Assembly: GCA_002256535.1 (NCBI GenBank)
Contig: NMUJ01000002.1
Location: 1 to 16,382, forward strand
Reading direction: 5' to 3'
Source: Caldifarciminota bacterium 4484_18
Lineage (GTDB): Bacteria > Hydrothermota > UBA3073 > NMUJ01
Length of the DNA: 16,382 nucleotides
Shown: positions 8,683 through 15,780 of the stretch, piece by piece
Position numbering within the stretch: position 1 is the stretch's first letter
Layout: each line of letters opens with the position of its first letter
Program-made: the position numbers and the translations under genes
Notes under the pieces: generated by a model
Database searches by the model: none
What the model was told of the DNA's origin: nothing
What the model saw: the letters and a program-made list of their open reading frames with translations, nothing else

Positions 8683-9586
8683 CCGTATCGCCGGTATCGA
8701 CGTAGGTGGTACCTTCATCAAATCAGGCCTCATTTCCGACAACCAAATCATCACCACCCGCCGTGACCCTACCCCATCCTCACCTGTAGAAGTTATCGAT
8801 ACCCTAACATTCATAATACAGACGCTTTCACCCCAACTCGTAGGTATCGGCATGCCAGGTCTTGTCCAACATGGTGTGGTAAGCCATCCCCCCAACATAC
8901 CCGGTTGGTCGATAATCGACCTACAAACTGAACTCCGCAAAAGGGTCAACCTCCCCATCTTTGTAGATAACGATGCAAATATGGTCACCTACGGCGAATT
9001 CCGTATGGGTGTAGCCCAAGGTCTACGCAACGTCATCCTCCTAACCTTAGGCACCGGTGTAGGGGCTGGCTTAATTATCGACGGTCAACTCTATCATGGT
9101 AAGGGGTATGCCGGTGAGATCGGCCACATAACGGTAGAACCTCACGGCTATCGCTGTCACTGTGGTAACCGCGGTTGCCTCGAAGCCTACGTCGGTACCT
9201 CATACGTTGTACCTCGTGTAAAAGCCATCCTACCCTATCGCGATTCGTTGCTTAATAAATACCCTGAAATCACCATGGAGACCATCGCCACCGCTGCTAA
9301 ACAGGGCGACCCCTTAGCTACTGAGATCATCGACGAAATCGCATACTACTTAGGTATAGGTATAGCGACACTATATTCTATTTTCGATCCCGATGCCATC
9401 GTCTTAGGTGGCGGTGTCGCCAATATCGGCGACCCTTTCTTCACAAAAGTCAAATCCTACGCGACCCAACGTCTCTACGGTGACCGCGATATTGTCCTTT
9501 TACCTTCCAAACTCAAAGATACCGCCGGCGTATGGGGGGCTGCCCTCTGGGCGCTTGACCAATACACTCACTCCCTGGGGGAATAG
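8660..9586 (+). CDS. ROK-family sugar kinase (glucokinase-like)
   Basis: A 308-residue protein with all the main ROK landmarks. The phosphate-binding motif is GIDVGGTFIKSGLI (about residues 12-25). FVDNDAN carries the catalytic Asp105. LTLGTGVGAGLII spans about 128-140. The sugar-contact motif is GEIGH at 152-156. A zinc-binding set is His156 with CHCGNRGCLEA (Cys166, Cys168, Cys173), and a C-terminal adenosine-binding VLGGGV. ROK proteins with this intact set are kinases for glucose or related hexoses in the cytoplasm. No helix-turn-helix domain precedes the kinase, so it is not a ROK repressor. The exact sugar cannot be read from sequence. It overlaps the upstream barrel gene by 23 bp and the convergent lon gene by 19 bp, leaving no room for a terminator. 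Confidence 0.92.
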   Translation: MAPSVSINRIAGIDVGGTFIKSGLISDNQIITTRRDPTPSSPVEVIDTLTFIIQTLSPQLVGIGMPGLVQHGVVSHPPNIPGWSIIDLQTELRKRVNLPIFVDNDANMVTYGEFRMGVAQGLRNVILLTLGTGVGAGLIIDGQLYHGKGYAGEIGHITVEPHGYRCHCGNRGCLEAYVGTSYVVPRVKAILPYRDSLLNKYPEITMETIATAAKQGDPLATEIIDEIAYYLGIGIATLYSIFDPDAIVLGGGVANIGDPFFTKVKSYATQRLYGDRDIVLLPSKLKDTAGVWGAALWALDQYTHSLGE

Positions 9587-11988
9587 GTTTCAACCTTCTC
9601 TTTTTGTTTGACCCGTTTGCGCATCAATAGTGCCTCATTGATCGCATCTATTGCACGGTCGACAAACTTAAACTCTATCTCCTGTTTTATATAGTCTGGT
9701 ATCTTTTCAAGGTCGTTCTTATTCCACTTCGGTAGTATCACTTTCTTTATCCCACCATTCTTGGCCGCCAATATCTTCTCACGTATACCACCGACTGGTA
9801 ACACCTTACCTCTTAACGTGATCTCACCCGTCATCGCCACCTCAGGATCTACCGGTACCTCCGTAAACAGTGACGTAAGTGCTGTCGCTATCGCCACACC
9901 CGCCGATGGCCCATCCTTCGGTATAGCACCACCCGGTATATGTATGTGTACATCGTATTTTTCCAACTCTTCCGGTGTCACCCCCAGTTCTGGCAGTATC
10001 GACCTCACGTAAGAGTATGCAGCTTTCGCCGACTCCTGTAGCACCTCACCCAACCTACCCGTAAGTATGAGTTTTTTCTTACCCGGTAGCTTCACCACCT
10101 CTATGAACATAATCTCACCCCCCGTAGGGGTCCAGCTCAACCCCGTCACCACACCGATTTCGGGTTTCCTACCTTTAACTTCAGCAAAATATTTTGGTGG
10201 CCCCAAAAACTTCACCAGATTCATTTTCGTTATCTTTGTCACCCCTTCCTTACCCGCAGCCACCTCCTTGGCTACCTTCCTACAACAAGCGGCGATCGCA
10301 CGCTCAAGCTCACGCACCCCCGCCTCACGCGTATACTCCATAATTATCCTCATAATCGCATCCTTCGTAAACTGTATATGATTCTTGGTCAACCCATGTT
10401 CCTTCATCTGCTTCGGTATAATATGGCGGCTCGCAATTTCAAGCTTCTCCTGTGGCACATACCCCGGTATATGTATGATCTCCATGCGATCGAGTAACGC
10501 CGGTGGTATCGTATACGTGACATTGGCTGTGGTGATAAACATCACCTTTGACAGATCAAACGGCACCTCCAGGTAGTGGTCACTAAAGCTATCATTCTGC
10601 TCCGGGTCGAGTGCCTCCAGCAACGCAGCTGCTGGATCGCCCCTGAAATCCGCCCCTATCTTATCGATCTCGTCCAACATAAATACTGGGTTCTTAACCC
10701 CTGCTTTCCTAATACCCTGTATTATCCTACCAGGTAACGCCCCTATATACGTACGTCTATGTCCACGTATCTCAGCTTCATCCCTTATACCACCCAGCGA
10801 GAACCTAACAAACTTCCTACCCAATGCACGTGCGATGGATTTACCCAATGACGTCTTACCTACGCCGGGCGGGCCCACAAAACATAGTATGGGCCCCTTC
10901 ATGTCCTGTTTGACCTTCCTAACCGCAAGGAACTCAAGTATCCTTTCCTTAACTTCATCCAGATCGTAATGATCCTCATCCAATATCTTCTTAGCGCGCT
11001 CGATATCGAGGTTATCCTCAGTTTCCTTATCCCATGGCAATGCTATCAACCAATCTATATACGTACGTGATACCTCATACCCCGGCATACCCGGTTGTAG
11101 ACGTTCGAGCTTCTCCAGCTCCATAAATGCAACCTTCTTCGCCTCTTCCGGCATACCTGACGCCTCTACCTTTTTGCGTAACTCCTCAACTTCCGATACT
11201 CCTGCCTCACCCAGCTCCTTCTTTATCGCCTGCAACTGTTGACGTAACAGGTACTCACGTTGCGTCTTACCCAGCTCAGTCTGCACCTGATCCCTTATCT
11301 TTTCCGCCAACTGTATGATGTTAAGCTCTTGGCTCAATATCGGTAACAACCTACCTATACGTTCCTTGGGGTCTATCGCATTCAATATCTCCAGCCGTGC
11401 CTGATACTTCAACGAAGGCAAATTTGACGCTATGAAATCGGCCAACTTACCCGGCTCTTCTATCTTCTCCACCATTATTGCCAGTTCATCCGGTATCTCA
11501 TCCGTATGCTGTACGATCTCCCTCACAAACTTACGTATATTCTTGATGGTAGCCTGCACCTGCATGTCCTGCATATCTACCGGTGGTTCGTGTATCACCT
11601 CAATCTTCACCTTATGGAACGGCTTCGTCTGTGTCACTCGCACCACTTTAGCCCTTACGATACCCTGCAGTAACAACCTTATCTCACCCATCGGCCCCGT
11701 AGCCATCTTCATGATACCTGACACCACACCTATTGGGTTGTACAGCTCAGTTATCGGTACATCTTCTTTCTTCTCCTTGATCGGTACCACCAAAACCAAC
11801 CTATGTGCACCCAACACCGAACGTATCCCTTCCTTTTCAGCTTCATCCACCACCACATGTGGCATCACCGTGTAGGGGAACGGCACCTTATCACTTACCA
11901 CCAATGCTGGTAGTTCATCCGGTATCTCTACTTTCGTATCTTTGGGGTCCATCTCTTCAGGTTTTGGTTGCTTTTTACCAAACATCAT
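9568..11988 (-). CDS. lon: ATP-dependent Lon protease
   Basis: An 806-residue protein, full length for bacterial LonA (about 780-820). Residues about 24-220 form the substrate-binding LAN domain (LPALVVSDKVPFPYTVMPHV). A helical/coiled segment spans about 225-350. Walker A is GPPGVGKTS (372-380) and Walker B is VFMLDEID (435-442). The C-terminal serine protease has the KDGPSAG nucleophile Ser695 and Lys738 in GGIREKILAA, the Ser-Lys dyad of Lon. Lon degrades misfolded and regulatory proteins in the cytoplasm. The start ATG overlaps the hsp20 stop (ATGA, 11985-11988), so the two are co-translated. It follows hsp20 and has no promoter of its own. No anomaly is seen in the key residues. Confidence 0.97.
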   Translation of the reverse strand: MMFGKKQPKPEEMDPKDTKVEIPDELPALVVSDKVPFPYTVMPHVVVDEAEKEGIRSVLGAHRLVLVVPIKEKKEDVPITELYNPIGVVSGIMKMATGPMGEIRLLLQGIVRAKVVRVTQTKPFHKVKIEVIHEPPVDMQDMQVQATIKNIRKFVREIVQHTDEIPDELAIMVEKIEEPGKLADFIASNLPSLKYQARLEILNAIDPKERIGRLLPILSQELNIIQLAEKIRDQVQTELGKTQREYLLRQQLQAIKKELGEAGVSEVEELRKKVEASGMPEEAKKVAFMELEKLERLQPGMPGYEVSRTYIDWLIALPWDKETEDNLDIERAKKILDEDHYDLDEVKERILEFLAVRKVKQDMKGPILCFVGPPGVGKTSLGKSIARALGRKFVRFSLGGIRDEAEIRGHRRTYIGALPGRIIQGIRKAGVKNPVFMLDEIDKIGADFRGDPAAALLEALDPEQNDSFSDHYLEVPFDLSKVMFITTANVTYTIPPALLDRMEIIHIPGYVPQEKLEIASRHIIPKQMKEHGLTKNHIQFTKDAIMRIIMEYTREAGVRELERAIAACCRKVAKEVAAGKEGVTKITKMNLVKFLGPPKYFAEVKGRKPEIGVVTGLSWTPTGGEIMFIEVVKLPGKKKLILTGRLGEVLQESAKAAYSYVRSILPELGVTPEELEKYDVHIHIPGGAIPKDGPSAGVAIATALTSLFTEVPVDPEVAMTGEITLRGKVLPVGGIREKILAAKNGGIKKVILPKWNKNDLEKIPDYIKQEIEFKFVDRAIDAINEALLMRKRVKQKEKVETYSPRE

Positions 11989-12398
11989 TCAATCACCAAA
12001 ATACGTTTCTCTTTCTCTTTTCTATGGAGTTTAAGTGAGAACAACCCATGATAGTTATCCACCTCAATACGCTCCTCGTCCACCGCAAACGGTAGCTTTA
12101 TCTTCCTTTCGAACGGCCCAAAATTTATCTCCTCGGCCAAACATTCAGCCCCCTTGATGCTTTCAGGTGGAAACGTCTCCCCCTTTATTATAAGTGTATC
12201 CCTATCTTCATCCAGATAGAAATGTACATCTTCCACCCGTACACCACCAAGGTTCACCAACACTGTCACCACATCACCCTTCACGTACATGCACACCGGG
12301 GGAAACACCTCAACAAACATCGAATCTGGTGTACTCAACATAGGCATCCTTCTTGCCCACCATATTGTCATAAATTTACGATATTCAATATCGGCCAT
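11985..12398 (-). CDS. Small heat shock protein, Hsp20/alpha-crystallin family
   Basis: A 137-residue protein. Residues about 35-128 form an alpha-crystallin domain: VCMYVKGDVVTVLVNLGGVRVEDVHFYLDED, DTLIIKGE, FGPFERKIKLPFAVDEERIEVDNYHGLFSLKLHRKE. The FxRxxxLP-type FERKIKLP segment is family-typical. The usual G-x-L after the last strand is GLFSLKL, and the C-terminal tail has a partial I-x-I-like motif (ILVIE). Such proteins bind unfolding clients as ATP-independent holdases. ATG 12398 is used; ATG 12371 is also possible and neither has a clear Shine-Dalgarno site. Being first in a coupled pair with lon links client holding to degradation. No CIRCE operator was seen. Confidence 0.9.
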   Translation of the reverse strand: MADIEYRKFMTIWWARRMPMLSTPDSMFVEVFPPVCMYVKGDVVTVLVNLGGVRVEDVHFYLDEDRDTLIIKGETFPPESIKGAECLAEEINFGPFERKIKLPFAVDEERIEVDNYHGLFSLKLHRKEKEKRILVIE

Positions 12399-12485
12399 CT
12401 TTTAAAAATATATGTCACCTTCCACAGTCAACCATAGTTACTTGTCAACCCCATCCATAGCTTTACTTTTACACCTCATACCAAC
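12399..12485. promoter_or_regulatory. Divergent intergenic region, hsp20-lon versus deacetylase-GT
   Basis: This 87-bp gap must hold promoters for both divergent operons. On the minus strand TTGACA (12448-12443) and TTGACT (12431-12426) are possible -35 boxes 17 bp apart. An AT-rich TATATT lies at 12412-12407, but no combination gives ideal spacing. No CIRCE repeat is present. The two TTGAC copies could instead be part of an operator. Weak prediction. Confidence 0.3.
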
Positions 12486-13877
12486 ATGCAGATACTAAAG
12501 GTTAAACTCCAGAATGTCTCACCCTACCATGCACAGAATGATGCACGCATACGTTATGTATTGGAATTCATCTCCACCTTCTACGGTATAAGGGTAGAAC
12601 CTTCACCCGAAGGCCTTACCCTACCCACACCGCAATTCGATAGCTGGACACCTCATAACATACGTGTCACTTATATCGATACTATACCCGTACTTTACAC
12701 TGACCAACAACCCACCCACATAATCTCCACCACTGGCCACGTAGGGTTCGACCTCATAGGTGCAACCTTTTTCTTGTTATCACTATCTGAGGAGCTGAAG
12801 TTTCACACCCCACGGTTCCGCTCGTCACTCTCTTTACTACACAGGTTTGACCTACTCCATACACCTCTTATCAACCTATGGCTCACACAGATAGAGCATC
12901 ACCTACGTACCAAAGGTTACCACCTACCACCCCGCTGGCCTACCGGCAAATTCGCAATCGTACTAACTCATGACATCGATCGTCTCGGTACGGTTGAGTT
13001 CACCCTTCACGGTAAACTACGTCGCATCATGTTACTCAACACCATGAAGCATCTCAACCTCCGCACATTATTACGTAGTGTGGGTGCACCCCTCCATTAC
13101 CTACTACGTAAAGGGCTCAGAATGTATTCACCCACCATCGTAAACCCCGACATCGGGGATTGGATTGCTTGCGAATCCCAATACGGGTGGCGGTCGACTT
13201 TCTTCATTTTCTCCGATAAAGTCTACCCCCGAGATCCATCCGACCCCATCTACACCTATCACGATAAAACGCTATTCCATGGCAACCCCATAAAGCTCAT
13301 GGATTTATTGCAAGAACTCAAACCCACCCACGATATAGGTTTACATGCCAGCCGCCACAGTTATAATAACTTCCACACCTTACGTATGGAAAGACATCGC
13401 CTTTCGCAACTCATAGGCAATGTAGATGCCGTTCGTCACCACTACATAAGCTTCGATGCGTATCGATCACCCGCCACACTTGAAGCTGCTGGCTTCACCA
13501 TAGATTCGAGCCTCGGTTGGCCTGATAACGTTGGCTTCCGTGCTGCTGTAGCATATCCGTTCAAGCTGTGGGATCACACCTGTATGCGTTCCACAAACGT
13601 ATGGGAAGTACCACTCACATTACAGGAATCCATAGCCATCGTACATTTGGGGCTTGACACACCCGATAAGTTATGGTCGCTAATCGATAAACTCATACAT
13701 GAAGCCTCTCGTAGCACCGGCATGCTTACATTGTTGTTCCATCCCGCCGCTATCGATATGCCGTTCGATACATTCACATTCTATCGCGAGTTACTCACCC
13801 GCTTATCGCACGAAGATGCATGGATCACCACCATCTCAGGTATTAAAGATTGGCTATCACAACGTACATCACGATGA
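12486..13877 (+). CDS. Polysaccharide deacetylase-like protein (DUF7033/NodB-type architecture)
   Basis: A 463-residue protein. The N-terminal part (about 1-125) contains FDLIGATFFLLSLSEE, matching the F..FFLLSRYEE-like segment that precedes the deacetylase domain in DUF7033 proteins. The catalytic part starts at LTHDID (160-165), the usual T-x-D-x-D metal-site motif. It continues with GLHASRHSYN, where His287 and His291 form the H-x3-H pair, then FDAYRSPATLEAAGFTIDSS and GFRAA, typical of this family. The family removes N-acetyl groups from extracellular polysaccharides or glycolipids; the substrate is unknown here. No signal peptide is seen, so it probably acts on a cytoplasmic or lipid-linked intermediate. 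The stop overlaps the glycosyltransferase start (ATGA), consistent with a glycan-assembly operon. Confidence 0.8.
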   Translation: MQILKVKLQNVSPYHAQNDARIRYVLEFISTFYGIRVEPSPEGLTLPTPQFDSWTPHNIRVTYIDTIPVLYTDQQPTHIISTTGHVGFDLIGATFFLLSLSEELKFHTPRFRSSLSLLHRFDLLHTPLINLWLTQIEHHLRTKGYHLPPRWPTGKFAIVLTHDIDRLGTVEFTLHGKLRRIMLLNTMKHLNLRTLLRSVGAPLHYLLRKGLRMYSPTIVNPDIGDWIACESQYGWRSTFFIFSDKVYPRDPSDPIYTYHDKTLFHGNPIKLMDLLQELKPTHDIGLHASRHSYNNFHTLRMERHRLSQLIGNVDAVRHHYISFDAYRSPATLEAAGFTIDSSLGWPDNVGFRAAVAYPFKLWDHTCMRSTNVWEVPLTLQESIAIVHLGLDTPDKLWSLIDKLIHEASRSTGMLTLLFHPAAIDMPFDTFTFYRELLTRLSHEDAWITTISGIKDWLSQRTSR

Positions 13878-15034
13878 CACACGTGGCAATGTTCGTATTC
13901 AACACAGTCCTCCACGATAGCCGTGTACTACGTGAGGCACGCTCACTCGTCCGGTTTGGCTACAAAGTGAAGCTCATTGGTATCACAGAAGCTACCCGTC
14001 ACGAAACCATCCCACTCGATGGTATCGAAATACTCAGGTTACCATTACTCAGGTTACCCATAATTTCAACCTCTGACATCAAATTCCTACGTGTCCTCCT
14101 GTATGGGCTAAGAATATTATGGTACAGCATACAGGTACGTAATACAAGAGCTGATATCTACCATGTACACGATTTCGAACCCCTACTAATCGGATATTTG
14201 TTAGCCAAGAGATATCACTCCAAGCTTGTGTATGATTCACACGAACTCTATTGGGGACGCTTCCGGTTACCTTGGTGGGGTGAACCCCTCCGTAAGTTAC
14301 TTGCGAGACTGGAATCCTTTCTCGCACATCGTACAGATTATGTTATCACCGTAAGTCATGGCCTATCACAGGAGCTATCGACCCGCTTCAAACCAAAGAG
14401 TATAGCCGTGGTACGCAACATATCGGAGGTATCCCATACTCACTGTACACGTAACTTACGTAGGGATGCAAACATACCAGATGATGCCAAAATTGTCGTC
14501 CATACTGGTAACCTGCTACCGATGGAGAGGTGCTTCGATGAAATCATAATGTCCATGCAGCTACTACCAGCTAACATATACCTTGCATTCGTTGGTACAG
14601 GTAAACTGCTACCACATCTATTACAACTATCCAAACAGCTCAACCTAAGCTCAAGGGTTAAATTCCTCCCCCCCGTGAACCCACACGAGGTCGTCCCCTA
14701 TATTAAGGAATGTGATATAGGGATCGTCAGCACACGCCCGGATACACCGTCATCCTATCATGCGTTACCTCATAAGCTGTTCGAATACATAGCTGCTACC
14801 CTACCGGTGGTGGCTGGTAACCTACCCGAAGTTCAAACCATTATCAAAAGTTACGATATAGGGGTTATCTTCCACTCTTACGAGCCCCACTCCATAGCAG
14901 CTGCTATTAAAAAAGCGTTAGAGCCCACCAGCTACATCAGGTTTAAACATAACATAAGGAAAGCACAGATGGAATTGAACTGGCAGGTTGAACAACACAA
15001 ACTCCTATCAGTTTATGGCAATCTAACACGTTAG
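13874..15034 (+). CDS. GT4-like (GT-B fold) glycosyltransferase
   Basis: A 386-residue protein from ATG 13874, which overlaps the deacetylase stop by ATGA. ATG 13850 would add 8 residues inside that gene and is less likely. The N-terminal Rossmann half has VFNTVLHDSRVLREARSLVRFGY, an opening typical of this group, then YHVHDFEPLLIGYLLA (about residues 96-111) and LVYDSHE (about 118-124). The C-terminal nucleotide-sugar half has VVHTGNLLPMERCFDEII, FVGTGKLLPHL, VKFLPPVNPHEVVPYIKECDIGIV and HKLFEYIAATLPVVAGNLPEV. Such enzymes transfer a sugar from a nucleotide donor in the cytoplasm during envelope glycan synthesis; donor and acceptor cannot be told. The 3' end overlaps the convergent Mth938-like gene by 12 bp. 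Confidence 0.88.
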   Translation: MTHVAMFVFNTVLHDSRVLREARSLVRFGYKVKLIGITEATRHETIPLDGIEILRLPLLRLPIISTSDIKFLRVLLYGLRILWYSIQVRNTRADIYHVHDFEPLLIGYLLAKRYHSKLVYDSHELYWGRFRLPWWGEPLRKLLARLESFLAHRTDYVITVSHGLSQELSTRFKPKSIAVVRNISEVSHTHCTRNLRRDANIPDDAKIVVHTGNLLPMERCFDEIIMSMQLLPANIYLAFVGTGKLLPHLLQLSKQLNLSSRVKFLPPVNPHEVVPYIKECDIGIVSTRPDTPSSYHALPHKLFEYIAATLPVVAGNLPEVQTIIKSYDIGVIFHSYEPHSIAAAIKKALEPTSYIRFKHNIRKAQMELNWQVEQHKLLSVYGNLTR

Positions 15035-15240
15035 GTGTAACGCTGCCACCGTCCGCTTACTTTTCGCCATTTCATTATAGATTTTGACCGCCTCGGCTGT
15101 CGTTTGTATATGGAGTTCGATACCACGTTCATTGCATGCATCCACCACCTCCTTCGCTACATCCATCACCCCATACGCACCCGTACCTATGATCAACACA
15201 TTATTCTACCAAACTCGTAATGCTCTACCTTAGATGCCAT
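15023..15240 (-). pseudogene. Mth938/DUF498-domain protein with internal deletion
   Basis: From ATG 15240 the minus strand encodes MASKVEHYEFGRIM, matching the N-terminal Y-x-FG-x-I motif of Mth938-like proteins, and then meets TGA. In another frame, 15205-15023 encodes the C-terminal half: VLIIGTGAYGVMDVAKEVVD, then GIELHIQTTAEAVKIYNEMA and RTVAALHLTC, ending at TAG. VLIIGTG and ALHLTC are family hallmarks. The family is usually about 115-125 residues; here only about 14 plus 60 remain, so some 45-50 codons are missing and the halves are out of frame. This is either a real deletion or an assembly collapse. Function in the family is poorly known. The start lies 10 bp after tRNA fragment copy 1, and the end overlaps the convergent glycosyltransferase gene. 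Confidence 0.75.
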
Positions 15241-15250
15241 AGGATATATA

Positions 15251-15305
15251 AGCCCAGGACCGGACTCGAACCGGCGACCTTCCCGCCAAGCCGGGATGCT
15301 CTACC
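15251..15305 (-). repeat. tRNA 3' fragment, copy 1
   Basis: This 55-nt piece begins at the D-arm sequence GGTAGAGC and ends with the T-loop TTCGAGT, CCGGT and the 3' acceptor strand CCTGGGCT. The 5' acceptor strand and most of the D-arm are absent; GIY-YIG coding sequence sits there instead. The anticodon arm TCCCG-GCTTGG-CGGGA leaves a 6-nt loop, so no anticodon can be assigned and it cannot be a working tRNA. It differs from copy 2 at two positions. Confidence 0.8.
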
Positions 15306-15552
15306 GTTTTTGATGGCATATTAGCTCCTTGAATGCTCTACCTCCCTTGTAACGTTTTAGTAGAGCCTCACGACGTCGTGCTTCTCTCAACGTATCATAT
15401 TTTTCGTAATAGACCAACTTCAATGGACGTCTCGCTTTCAGTGATTTGGTTTTACCGCTGTTGTGCTCTTTTATCCGACGGTCCAAGTTCTTGGTAACCC
15501 CAATGTAATATCCATTATCCTTGAGGCTTTGCAGTACATATACATAGTACAT
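15301..15552 (-). CDS. GIY-YIG family nuclease (YhbQ/UvrC-N-like, single domain)
   Basis: An 83-residue protein starting at ATG 15552. It carries the full single-domain GIY-YIG pattern: YYVYVLQSL then YYIGVTKNL, Arg in DRRIKEHN, and Glu in LREARRREALLKR. A longer reading frame back to 15672 exists, but its first 40 residues (with VRVRSWAL twice) are translated tRNA sequence, so that start is rejected. The ATG lies 9 bp after the end of tRNA fragment copy 2, and the TAG stop is inside GGTAGAGC of tRNA fragment copy 1. GIY-YIG enzymes cut DNA; free-standing ones include homing endonucleases and uncharacterised YhbQ-like proteins. Being bracketed by direct tRNA repeats suggests mobility, which is inference. 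Confidence 0.88.
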   Translation of the reverse strand: MYYVYVLQSLKDNGYYIGVTKNLDRRIKEHNSGKTKSLKARRPLKLVYYEKYDTLREARRREALLKRYKGGRAFKELICHQKR

Positions 15553-15561
15553 AAAACGTAG

Positions 15562-15616
15562 AGCCCAGGACCGGACTCGAACCGTCGACCTTCCCGCCAA
15601 GGCGGGATGCTCTACC
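15562..15616 (-). repeat. tRNA 3' fragment, copy 2
   Basis: A 55-nt piece nearly identical to copy 1 (direct repeat) and starting at the same base of the D-arm, GGTAGAGC. The anticodon arm TCCCG-CCTTGG-CGGGA has a 6-nt loop. The T-stem GACGG does not pair well with its 3' strand CCGGT: the 5' part matches copy 4 and the 3' part matches the intact tRNA-Thr, so it reads as a hybrid. It is followed by CTACGTT, as is the tRNA-Thr gene. Confidence 0.8.
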
Positions 15617-15630
15617 ATACAATAACGTAG

Positions 15631-15703
15631 AGCCCAGGACCGGACTCGAACCGGTGCCCTCTTCCTTACCAAGGAAGTGCTCTACCCACTGAGCTACCTG
15701 GGC
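15631..15703 (-). tRNA. tRNA-Thr (anticodon GGU)
   Basis: An intact 73-nt cloverleaf: acceptor GCCCAGG/CCTGGGC, D-arm GCTC...GAGC, anticodon stem CTTCC/GGAAG with loop TTGGTAA (anticodon GGT at 15670-15668), T-arm ACCGG/CCGGT with loop TTCGAGT, and discriminator T. CCA is not encoded. It decodes ACC/ACU threonine codons; ACC is very frequent in the + strand genes here. It is the only complete tRNA in the window and lies at the head of the tRNA-fragment/GIY-YIG array. Confidence 0.95.
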
Positions 15704-15711
15704 ATTTACTA

Positions 15712-15738
15712 AATTTACATCAGCTTATTTCGTGTCAA
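15712..15738 (-). promoter_or_regulatory. Predicted promoter of tRNA-Thr
   Basis: The minus strand has TTGACA at 15738-15733 and TAAATT at 15717-15712, with 15-bp spacing, 8 bp before the first tRNA base. Transcription from here would run through tRNA-Thr, both tRNA fragments and the GIY-YIG gene. The -35 is perfect; the -10 and spacing are only fair. Confidence 0.4.
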
Positions 15739-15780
15739 TGACTTAAATTCATAATGTTTAGTCTAAGGAGACTTTTAATG

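Noticed and set aside
9761..12038. + strand open frames opposite lon and hsp20
   Set aside because: Lon and Hsp20 have complete family motifs in the minus strand; the opposite frames have no motifs or ribosome sites.
12407..12448. Definite sigma70 promoter for hsp20
   Set aside because: TTGACA and TTGACT are present, but no -10 box falls at 16-18 bp; kept only as a weak intergenic note.
15553..15672. N-terminal 40-residue extension of the GIY-YIG protein
   Set aside because: It is translation of tRNA sequence (VRVRSWAL twice) from tRNA fragment copy 2 and tRNA-Thr; the internal ATG 15552 begins the real domain.
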